Shown in pieces: positions 7,381 to 14,197 of a DNA stretch of 64,000 bases. Every line of letters starts with the position of its first letter. The first letter of the stretch is position 1. Source of the DNA: Streptomyces litmocidini (GTDB lineage: Bacteria > Actinomycetota > Actinomycetes > Streptomycetales > Streptomycetaceae); the NCBI RefSeq assembly GCF_014649755.1, contig NZ_BMTQ01000014.1, forward strand, positions 158,623 to 222,622. The letters are read 5' to 3'. The translations under genes were made by a program, and so were the position numbers. The notes under the pieces are model-generated. The model made no database searches and was not told the DNA's origin. It was given only the letters and a program-made list of their open reading frames with translations.

Positions 7381-8523
7381 ATGCCGAGCACGGACACCCC
7401 CGAAGAAGTCGTGCCCTTCACCGCGGACGACTACCGGGCCCGGATGGCCCGGGCCGTCGAGTCCGCCGCCGACGCCGGACTCGCGGGCGTGCTCGTCGCC
7501 CCCGGGCCCGACCTCGTGTACCTCACCGGCTACCGGCCCACCGCGATCACCGAGCGGCTCACCGTCCTCGTCCTCGCCGTCGGCCGGGAACCGGTGCTCG
7601 TCGTCCCGACCCTGGAGGCGCCCGACGCCGAGAAGGCCGCCGGGGCCGCCGCGCTCACCCTGCGCGACTGGACCGACGGCAAGGACCCGTACGCCGTCAC
7701 CGCCCCGCTCCTCGACGCCGACGGCCGCTTCGGCGTCAGCGACAACGCCTGGGCCATGCACCTCCTCGGCCTCCAGCAGGCCCTGCCCGGCACCTCGTAC
7801 GTCTCCCTCACCGAAGCCCTGCCGATGCTCCGGGGCGTCAAGGACGCCCACGAGCTGGCCCGGATCGCGGCCGCCGGGGCCGCCGCCGACCGGGCGTACG
7901 GCGAGATCCTCAAGGTCCGGTTCGCCGGCCGCAAGGAGACCGACGTCGCCGCCGACCTCGCCCGGCTCCTCATGGAGTCCGGCCACTCGCAGGTCGACTT
8001 CACCGTCGTCGGCTCCGGCCCCAACGGCGCCAACCCGCACCACGAGGCCGGCGACCGGGTCATCGAGCGCGGCGACATGGTCGTCCTCGACTTCGGCGGC
8101 CTCAAGCACGGCTACGGCTCCGACACCACCCGCACCGTCCACGTCGGCGAGCCCACCGACGAGGAGCGCCGCGTCCACGACCTCGTCCGCGAGGCCCAGC
8201 AGGCCGGCTTCGAGGCGGTGCGCCCCGGGGTCGCCTGCCAGGAGGTCGACCGGGCGGCCCGCAAGGTCATCACGGACGCCGGCTACGGCGAGTACTTCAT
8301 CCACCGCACCGGCCACGGCATCGGCGTCACCACCCACGAGCCGCCGTACATGATCGAGGGCGAGGAGCTCCCCATCGTCCCCGGCATGTGCTTCTCCATC
8401 GAACCGGGCGTCTACCTCCCCGGCCGCTTCGGCGTCCGCATCGAGGACATCGTCACGGCCACCGAGGACGGCGCGGGGCGCCGCTTCAACAACACCCCGC
8501 ACGAGATGGCCGTCGTCGAGTAG
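7381..8523 (+). CDS. M24-family aminopeptidase P-like (Xaa-Pro) peptidase
   Basis: This 380-aa protein has an N-terminal creatinase-like domain (to about residue 150) and a C-terminal pita-bread metallopeptidase domain. The metal ligands are visible in order: Asp in VVLDFGG, Asp in GSDTTRT, His in HRTGHGIG, Glu in SIEPGVY and Glu in RIEDIV. The family removes an N-terminal residue preceding proline, using two divalent metal ions in the cytoplasm. The ATG at 7381 is preferred over the upstream in-frame start because GAGGAGAG precedes it by about seven bases. The gene is convergent with treZ; a 24-bp tandem repeat fills the gap. Confidence 0.88.
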   Translation: MPSTDTPEEVVPFTADDYRARMARAVESAADAGLAGVLVAPGPDLVYLTGYRPTAITERLTVLVLAVGREPVLVVPTLEAPDAEKAAGAAALTLRDWTDGKDPYAVTAPLLDADGRFGVSDNAWAMHLLGLQQALPGTSYVSLTEALPMLRGVKDAHELARIAAAGAAADRAYGEILKVRFAGRKETDVAADLARLLMESGHSQVDFTVVGSGPNGANPHHEAGDRVIERGDMVVLDFGGLKHGYGSDTTRTVHVGEPTDEERRVHDLVREAQQAGFEAVRPGVACQEVDRAARKVITDAGYGEYFIHRTGHGIGVTTHEPPYMIEGEELPIVPGMCFSIEPGVYLPGRFGVRIEDIVTATEDGAGRRFNNTPHEMAVVE

Positions 8524-8542
8524 CGCCCGCGGACGGCCCGGC

Positions 8543-8663
8543 CGGCCGTCGGTGAGGGCGACCGCCCGGCCGTCGGTGGGGGCGACCGCCCGGCCGTCGG
8601 TGGGGACGACCGCCCGGCCGTCGGTGGGGACGACCGCCTCAGCCGTCGGCGAGGACGACCGCC
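8543..8663. repeat. 24-bp tandem repeat seeded at the treZ 3' end
   Basis: Four head-to-tail 24-bp units start at 8543, 8567, 8591 and 8615 and differ at only a few bases; the last two are identical. A fifth, imperfect unit (about 8640-8663) is the coding end of treZ itself, including its stop codon. The array thus looks like successive duplication of the gene's last codons into the gap between two convergent genes. A terminator function cannot be excluded. Confidence 0.85.
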
Positions 8664-10414
8664 GACTCGCCGGGGAGGCCGAGGAGCCCGTCCGCCGCCG
8701 GCGGCTCGACCGGGTCCCAGGAGGCCAGGACCCGGTCGCGGCCGTTGGAGCCGAGGGGGATCACCGCCGGCTCCTCGCCCAGGTTCACGGCCACCCGCAG
8801 GTCCCCGCGCCGGAAGACCAGCCAGCGGGCCTCCTCGTCGAAGGCGACCTTCACGCCCGCCAGGTCCGGGTCCGTCAGGTCCGGCAGGGTGCGGCGCAGT
8901 GCGATGAGCTGACGGTGCCAGGCCAGGAGCCGCTTGTGCGGGTCCCGCTCGCGCTCGGAGCGGTCGAGGACCGAGCGGTCGCGGGTGGCCGGCTCCTGGG
9001 GGTCGGGAACCTCGTCCTCGGACCAGCCGTGCGCGGCGAACTCCCGCTTGCGGCCCCGCCGTACGGCCTCGGCCAGCTCCGGGTCGGTGTGGTCGGTGAA
9101 GTACATCCAGGGCGTGCCCGCCCCCCACTCCTCGCCCATGAACAGCATCGGCACCGACGGGCCGGTGAGGACGAGCGTCGCCGCGCAGGCGAGCAGTCCG
9201 GGGGAGAGCGAGGCCGAGAGGCGGTCGCCGAGGGCCCGGTTGCCGATCTGGTCGTGCGTCTGCGCGTACCCCAGGAAGCGGTGGGCGGGGGTGCGCTCCC
9301 GGTCCACCGGGCGGCCGTGGTGGCGGCCGCGGAAGGCGGAGTACGTGCCGTCGTGGAAGAAGACGCGGGTGAGGGTCTTGGCGAGCGCCGCCATCGGGGC
9401 GCGCGCGAAGTCGGCGTAGTAGCCCTGGGCCTCGCCGGTCAGGGCGGTGTGCAGGGCGTGGTGGAAGTCGTCGTTCCACTGGGCGTGCACCCCGAGGCCG
9501 CCGAGCGCGCGCGGGGTGGTCGTGCGCGGATCGGCGAGGTCGGACTCGGCGATCAGGAAGTGCTGGCGTCCCTGCTCCTTCGCCAACTCGTCCACGGCCG
9601 CCGACAGTTCCTCCAGGAAGGTCAGCGCCCGCGTGTCGGCGAGGGCGTGCACCGCGTCGAGCCGCAGCCCGTCGATCCGGTAGTCCCGCAGCCAGGCGAG
9701 CGCGCTCCCCAGGAAGTACGACCGGACCTCGTCCGAACCCGGCGCGTCCAGGTTCACCGCCGCACCCCACGGCGTGTGGTGGGTCTCGGTGAAGTACGGA
9801 CCGAAGGAGGGGAGATGGTTCCCGGACGGGCCCAGGTGGTTGTGCACCACGTCGAGGACCACGCCCATGCCGAGGCCGTGCGCCGCGTCCGTGAACCGCT
9901 TCAGCGCCTCCGGCCCGCCGTACGGCTCGTGGACCGCCCACGGGGCCACCCCGTCGTACCCCCAGCCCCACACCCCGGGGAACGGGCACAGCGGCATCAG
10001 CTCCACATGGGTGATGCCGAGGCCCGCGAGCTCCCCGAGCCGCGCGGCCGCCGCGTCGAGCGTGCCCTCCGGGGTGAAGGTGCCGACGTGCAGCTCGTAC
10101 AGGACGGCGCCGCGCAGCCGCAGTCGCGGGGACTCGTGGCGCCAGGCGTACGCCGAGTGGTCGACGACCGCGCTCAGGCCGTCGGGCCCGTCGGGCAGCC
10201 GGCGCGAGCGCGGGTCGGGCAGCACGGGCCCGCCGTCGAGCGAGAAGCCGTACCGGTCGCCGTGCTCGGCGGGCACCACGCCCGTCCACCAGCCGTCCCG
10301 TTCGGCGTCCCGGTCCAGGGGATGGGCGGAGCCGTTCAGCTCCAGCGTCACCCGGTCACGGGCGCTCGGCGCCCACACCTCGAAGAGCACGGGAATCCCC
10401 TCGTCGACGGTCAC
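8639..10414 (-). CDS. treZ: Malto-oligosyltrehalose trehalohydrolase
   Basis: This 591-aa GH13 enzyme releases trehalose from the maltooligosyl trehalose made by TreY. An N-terminal CBM48-type domain (LFEVWAPSARDRVTLELNG) precedes the barrel. The four GH13 regions are present: LDVVHNHLG (about residue 190), GLRLDAVHA with the nucleophile Asp (about 253), IAESD with the acid Glu (about 289) and QTHDQIGN (about 387). The aromatic GWGYDGVAPWAVHEPYGGP segment is typical of TreZ. The GTG at 10414 is a plausible start, but without a strong ribosome-binding site. It follows a GNAT gene by 10 bases on the same strand. treY lies 3.8 kb away rather than adjacent. Confidence 0.93.
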   Translation of the reverse strand: MTVDEGIPVLFEVWAPSARDRVTLELNGSAHPLDRDAERDGWWTGVVPAEHGDRYGFSLDGGPVLPDPRSRRLPDGPDGLSAVVDHSAYAWRHESPRLRLRGAVLYELHVGTFTPEGTLDAAAARLGELAGLGITHVELMPLCPFPGVWGWGYDGVAPWAVHEPYGGPEALKRFTDAAHGLGMGVVLDVVHNHLGPSGNHLPSFGPYFTETHHTPWGAAVNLDAPGSDEVRSYFLGSALAWLRDYRIDGLRLDAVHALADTRALTFLEELSAAVDELAKEQGRQHFLIAESDLADPRTTTPRALGGLGVHAQWNDDFHHALHTALTGEAQGYYADFARAPMAALAKTLTRVFFHDGTYSAFRGRHHGRPVDRERTPAHRFLGYAQTHDQIGNRALGDRLSASLSPGLLACAATLVLTGPSVPMLFMGEEWGAGTPWMYFTDHTDPELAEAVRRGRKREFAAHGWSEDEVPDPQEPATRDRSVLDRSERERDPHKRLLAWHRQLIALRRTLPDLTDPDLAGVKVAFDEEARWLVFRRGDLRVAVNLGEEPAVIPLGSNGRDRVLASWDPVEPPAADGLLGLPGESAVVLADG

Positions 10415-10424
10415 TCCAGCACGG

Positions 10425-10904
10425 CTACCGCGACCATCCTGGCAGTCGGGACCCCGACGCGCCCGGAGCGTCCCCCACGCAGTTGACCGCTCGCTCGAAC
10501 GTCCCGTGGCCCGCGCGGGCGAAGGACGCCTCCATCGGCACGTTCCCCAGGTCCGTCGCCGCACGGATCCGGGGCACGCCGGTGGAGGCCAGGATCCGGG
10601 TCCCCTCCGCCAGGATGTCGTCGACGTATCCGTGCCCGCGGTGGGCGGGCAGCACACCGAGGTACGCGATGACGTGGTGGTGGTCGTTCCGCGCGGGCAC
10701 GACGGAGCCGACCGGTTCGCCGCTCCCCGGCAGTTCGGCGACGCGCCACCAGGCGCGCGGCGAGGAGCAGCGCGCGGGTTCCTCGTCGTAGTGCGCCTCC
10801 GCCGCCTCCCGCGCCGACAGGCCGGAGGCCGGATCGGCCCCTTCCGGCCCGGTGAGCGGGCGGATGCGGAGGTCGGCGGCGGGCGGTGCGGAAGACGTGG
10901 CCAC
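10425..10904 (-). CDS. GNAT-family N-acetyltransferase
   Basis: This 159-aa protein carries the GNAT core. The acetyl-CoA pyrophosphate loop is in YLGVLPAHRGHGYVDDIL (R-x-x-G-x-G form) at about residues 81-98. It is followed by the helix IRAATDLGNVPMEASFARAG with the Asn and Phe positions of motif B. The family transfers an acetyl group from acetyl-CoA to an amine; the substrate is not predictable here. It lies just upstream of treZ with a 10-base gap, so co-transcription is likely but no metabolic link is evident. Confidence 0.82.
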   Translation of the reverse strand: MATSSAPPAADLRIRPLTGPEGADPASGLSAREAAEAHYDEEPARCSSPRAWWRVAELPGSGEPVGSVVPARNDHHHVIAYLGVLPAHRGHGYVDDILAEGTRILASTGVPRIRAATDLGNVPMEASFARAGHGTFERAVNCVGDAPGASGSRLPGWSR

Positions 10905-11038
10905 GTCGTGGTCCCCCGGGGGATCTGTGATGGGCGGGTCCGCGGACCGTGACAGCGAACCCGCCGCGGGCGGTGCGGAGTTTCCAGGTCAGCGGCCCTT
11001 CTGGACACGTCGGGGGCGACGGACCGACAATCTCGGAT

Positions 11039-11587
11039 GTGACGACCCCTTTCGAGCTTCCGGCGAACTCCCCTCGGCTGACCGACGCCGAGCGGGACCG
11101 CGCGCTGGGGCTGCTCCGTGAGGGTGCCGCTCAGGGCCGCCTCTCGCACGACACCTTCCTCTTCCGGATGGAGCGCGCGCTCCAGGCCCGCCGGCCGGAC
11201 GAACTCGCCCTGCTCACCGCCGACCTGCGGACCGAGGGCACCTGGACCCGGCGGGTGGTCGGGGCGGTGGAGCGGATGTCCGCGTTCACGGCACGGATCG
11301 GGCGGGCCTGGAGCGCGGAGCGGCTCCCGAAGCTGCTGCTGCCCCACCCCGGCCCGCACCCGCTGCGGATCGGGCGCGACCCGGTCAACGGGCTGCGCCT
11401 CAGCCACGAGACGGCCTCCCGGCTGCACGCCGAACTCTCGCTGCAGGGCGGGATGTGGGTGCTGCGCGACCTCGGCTCCACCAACGGCACCACCGTCAAC
11501 GGACGGCGGGTCGCCGGCGCCGTGGTCGTGCGGGCGGGCGACGTGGTCGGCTTCGGCCAGATGTCCTTCCGGCTGTCGCACGACTGA
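11039..11587 (+). CDS. DUF1707 and FHA domain protein
   Basis: This 182-aa protein joins an N-terminal DUF1707 module (LTDAERDRALGLLREGAAQG, residues about 11-60) to a C-terminal FHA domain. The FHA core is visible: LRIGRDPVNGLRLSHETASR with the phosphothreonine-binding Arg and Ser, then LRDLGSTNGTTVNGRRV. FHA domains bind phosphothreonine peptides, so it probably acts in Ser/Thr kinase signalling in the cytoplasm. The GTG at 11039 is chosen because it lies just before DUF1707; upstream in-frame starts would add residues unlike the family. The gene is divergent from the GNAT gene and precedes the P450-like gene. Confidence 0.82.
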   Translation: MTTPFELPANSPRLTDAERDRALGLLREGAAQGRLSHDTFLFRMERALQARRPDELALLTADLRTEGTWTRRVVGAVERMSAFTARIGRAWSAERLPKLLLPHPGPHPLRIGRDPVNGLRLSHETASRLHAELSLQGGMWVLRDLGSTNGTTVNGRRVAGAVVVRAGDVVGFGQMSFRLSHD

Positions 11588-11708
11588 CCCCCGCCCTCAC
11601 CCGTTCGGCGGTACGTGACGGGCGGTGCGGGCCGCGCGGTGATGGGCTGGGCGGACGCGCGCCATGATCTCCGGCCGCGGCACCCACCGCCGATCGACAG
11701 GGGGCGAG

Positions 11709-12920
11709 ATGAGCGACGCGCCGAACCGCGAGCCGGACCGGGTCATGCGGAGCGAGCGGCCGGAGGAGGCCGGGGACCCCTGGACGCGACTGCCGTCGAT
11801 GGCTCCGGCGACGCCGGCCGCCGCGGCCCGCGCGAAGCAGGCCCGAACCGGCGGCCCCCCGACCGGCACCCTCACCGCGTCCGGTGCCGACGCTCCGGCC
11901 CGCACTCCCGGCACCCCTGCCGCGTCCGGCACCACGGCCCGTACCCCCGGCACCGGACGGCCGTCCGTCCCCGGACGCGTACGGACCCCGGCCGGCCCGC
12001 CCGGCGGGCGGACCGTCGCGCCGAGCCCCCTCGACCCCGGCGCCTCGCTGGACCCGCACAGGATCCACCGGACCCTGCGCGAGGAGTTCCCCCTCACGTA
12101 CGACCCGCTGCTGCGGGCCTGGGTCCTCAGCCGGTACGCGGACGTGGCCACCGCGCTCACCGACGAACGCTTCACGCACGGGCACCGGCCCGGCGACCCG
12201 CCGTGCGCGCGGGCCCACGTCGACGTCGACGTCGAGGTCCTGCGCTCCGTCACCGAACGCACCGCCCACGTCCTGGCGCGCCGGATCGCCGAACGGTCCC
12301 AGGCGGACCTGGTCGCCGACTTCTGCCACTGGCTGCCGGCCGGTACCGTCGCCGCGGCCGTCGGCGTGCCCTACCGCGACATGATGCGGCTCGTCCGCGG
12401 CCGGGCGGCGGGCGCGCTCGCGGGGGAGTGCGGCGGCCAGATCGCCGTACGGGAGAAGGCGCTCGCCTCCTTCCTCGGCAACGTCCTCGCCGACCCGGAC
12501 CAGGTCGCCGCCCTCCGCGACGCACCCGCCGGCTTCGTCGCCCGTGCCTGGGCCGAGTCGCTGCGCAGGGACCCGCCCGTGCAGATCGCGGTGCGCCGCA
12601 CCGGCGCAGAGGTGCCGGTGAGCGGCGGCGTCGTCCCGGCGGGCGCGTCCGTCGCCCTGCTCGTCGGCTCGGCGGGCCGCGACCCCGAGCGCTTCCGTGA
12701 GCCCGACCGCTTCGATCCGTTCCGCGACGACCCGGGACAGCTCACCTACGGGGCCGGTTTCTGCCCGGCGGTCCTCCTCGCCGGGTTCGAAGCGGAGTAC
12801 GCCCTGCGCGCCCTCTTCACGGCCATGCCCCGCCTGCGCCTCGCCGACGGCTTCCGCCCCACCTTCACGGGCCTCATCACGCGCGCCCCGCGCAGCCTGA
12901 TCGTCCGCCCGGGCGGCTGA
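11709..12920 (+). CDS. Cytochrome P450-like protein, shortened and atypical
   Basis: This 403-aa protein begins with about 110 residues rich in Pro, Ala, Thr and Gly, so the P450-like part is only about 290 residues against the usual 400. An ExxR motif (WAESLRRDPP) and the PERF-type segment FREPDRFDPF are present. The haem loop reads LTYGAGFCPAVLLAGFEAEY: the Cys is there but the normal G-x-H-x-C spacing is two residues shorter and the following Gly is Ala. The I-helix AGxxTT motif cannot be found; FLGNVLADPDQVAAL is where it should end. The start at 11709 has GGGGCGAG just upstream. It may be non-catalytic or an unusual P450; both are inference. Confidence 0.7.
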   Translation: MSDAPNREPDRVMRSERPEEAGDPWTRLPSMAPATPAAAARAKQARTGGPPTGTLTASGADAPARTPGTPAASGTTARTPGTGRPSVPGRVRTPAGPPGGRTVAPSPLDPGASLDPHRIHRTLREEFPLTYDPLLRAWVLSRYADVATALTDERFTHGHRPGDPPCARAHVDVDVEVLRSVTERTAHVLARRIAERSQADLVADFCHWLPAGTVAAAVGVPYRDMMRLVRGRAAGALAGECGGQIAVREKALASFLGNVLADPDQVAALRDAPAGFVARAWAESLRRDPPVQIAVRRTGAEVPVSGGVVPAGASVALLVGSAGRDPERFREPDRFDPFRDDPGQLTYGAGFCPAVLLAGFEAEYALRALFTAMPRLRLADGFRPTFTGLITRAPRSLIVRPGG

Positions 12921-12998
12921 GCGGTCCCCGATTGTTGTTAGGGTGACGTGCGCCCGTCAAAGGGCGCCCGTTCCACCACTTTCCACGGGGATTCAAAA

Positions 12999-13490
12999 AT
13001 GAAGATGCGTCATGCCCGCGCGATCGCCGTCTTCGGCATCGCGGTCGTCGCCCTGACGGGTGCCCGCGGCTCGCACGGCGGCAGCTGCGGCGGCGGCTCC
13101 GGCAGCCACAGCAACGGCAGCGGCGGCCACAGCGACAACGACGGCACCACGGGCGGCAGTTCCGGCGGATCCGTGTCCGGCGGCTCCAGCAGCTCGGACA
13201 AGGCCTCGCGCGACATCACCATCGACGCGTGCAAGTTCGACCCGGCGACGAAGAACCTCGTCGCCCGGATCACCGTCAAGAACGACGGTCTGATGGACTA
13301 CGACTACGACGTCACGATGAAGTTCACCGGGGCCACCGGCGGCACCGCCGTCCCGGCCACCGCGACGAAGTCCGCCATCGCCGTCACGGCGGGTGCCTCC
13401 CGGAGCGCCGAACTGACCACCCCGTACACGGGCACCGGTGACGGCTCCGAGTACACCAGGTGCGAGGTCACCCGCGCCTCCCGTTCCTGA
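12999..13490 (+). CDS. Small secreted Gly/Ser-rich protein
   Basis: This 163-aa protein starts with a clear signal peptide (MKMRHARAIAVFGIAVVAL). A Gly/Ser/His/Asn-rich linker to about residue 65 is followed by a compact domain from DITIDACKFD to the end. The compact domain contains two Cys (DACKFD and YTRCEV), likely disulfide bonded, and alternating strands such as VARITVKND and YDVTMKF. A Cys lies near the cleavage region but not in a convincing lipobox. I do not recognise the domain. A hairpin follows the gene and probably terminates both it and the convergent membrane protein gene. Confidence 0.65.
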   Translation: MKMRHARAIAVFGIAVVALTGARGSHGGSCGGGSGSHSNGSGGHSDNDGTTGGSSGGSVSGGSSSSDKASRDITIDACKFDPATKNLVARITVKNDGLMDYDYDVTMKFTGATGGTAVPATATKSAIAVTAGASRSAELTTPYTGTGDGSEYTRCEVTRASRS

Positions 13491-14066
13491 TCACCCCCGG
13501 CTGTCCGACAGGACCCGGTCCGCGTCCGCGGCCGGGTCCTGTCGGCCGGAGCGCCAGACGGCGGCGAGCAGGAGGACGCCGGGGAGGACTCCGGCGGTCA
13601 CCCTGACGGCGGTGACGGGGGCGTCGAGCGCCGCGAGCACCAGGCCCGCCGCACCGCAGGCGGTGAGCGCGGCGGCGAGGACGTGCAGCGCGGGCCTGCG
13701 CCAGGTCACCGCCAGGCCGAAGAAGTGCACGCCGACCACGAAGGCGATCCAGCCCACCGCCGCCTGTGGGACGTGCAGCACACGGCTGATCACCAGGAGC
13801 CCGGCCGCGAGGCCGAGGACCTCCGCCGCCACCACGTACCAGTAGCGGCGCCCGAATCCGACGCCGGGACCGGTGGCGGCCCCGGCCGCCGGCGCGGCCG
13901 GGCCGCGCCGGCGCCCGAACACGACCACGCCCAGGAAAGCGGCGATCGCGAGGAGACGCAGCGGCGTCGCGACCGCCGTCGGCAGGGCGCCCGCGTTGGC
14001 CTGGACGAACACGAGCCCGAAGGCGGCGCCGATGAGTCGACCGGTTTGATCCTTTGTCATGATCAT
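13491..14066 (-). CDS. Integral membrane protein of unknown function
   Basis: This 191-aa protein is strongly hydrophobic, with about six predicted membrane segments. They include LIGAAFGLVFVQA, LRLLAIAAFLGVVVFG, YVVAAEVLGLAAGLLVI, VGWIAFVVGVHFFGLAV, HVLAAALTACGAAGLVLA and TAGVLPGVLLLAAVW. A basic Gly/Arg/Ala loop sits between segments 2 and 3. I see no transport or catalytic motif; PQAAVGWIAFVVGVHFFGLA resembles small actinobacterial membrane proteins of unknown role. Two in-frame ATG codons (14066, 14060) are possible starts, neither with a clear ribosome-binding site. It is convergent with the small secreted protein gene. Confidence 0.65.
   Translation of the reverse strand: MIMTKDQTGRLIGAAFGLVFVQANAGALPTAVATPLRLLAIAAFLGVVVFGRRRGPAAPAAGAATGPGVGFGRRYWYVVAAEVLGLAAGLLVISRVLHVPQAAVGWIAFVVGVHFFGLAVTWRRPALHVLAAALTACGAAGLVLAALDAPVTAVRVTAGVLPGVLLLAAVWRSGRQDPAADADRVLSDSRG
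13505..13545. terminator. Probable bidirectional terminator hairpin
   Basis: A 14-bp perfect stem (13505-13518 with 13532-13545) encloses a 13-base loop. It starts 15 bases after the stop of the small secreted protein gene and lies within the last codons of the convergent membrane protein gene. No U-tract follows, which is common in Streptomyces. Confidence 0.6.
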
Positions 14067-14101
14067 CAGCTTGTCACGGGCGGGGACGGCGCCTCACCCC
14101 A

Positions 14102-14197
14102 CCCGGTCGTTCCGCCCGGCCCGGTCGTTCTGCCCCACCCGGTCGCTCCGTCCGACCGGTCGTTCCGCCCGGCCCGGTCGCCCGCCCCTCCGGTTCA
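14102..14197. repeat. Degenerate 18-19-bp tandem repeat next to the treY 3' end
   Basis: About five imperfect units built on ccggtcgttccgcccg follow one another between the membrane protein gene start and the treY stop. The end of treY itself (around 14191-14206, ggttcactccgtccgg) resembles the third unit (cggtcgctccgtccg). As at treZ, the array may derive from the gene's own end. The similarity is weaker here than in the treZ case. Confidence 0.6.

Noticed and set aside
8543..8663. CRISPR array from regular 24-bp repeats
   Set aside because: Units are contiguous without spacers and derive from treZ coding sequence.
8639..11581. A single 980-codon protein starting far upstream of treZ
   Set aside because: TreZ homology starts near 10414; the upstream part is antisense to the FHA gene and overlaps the GNAT gene.
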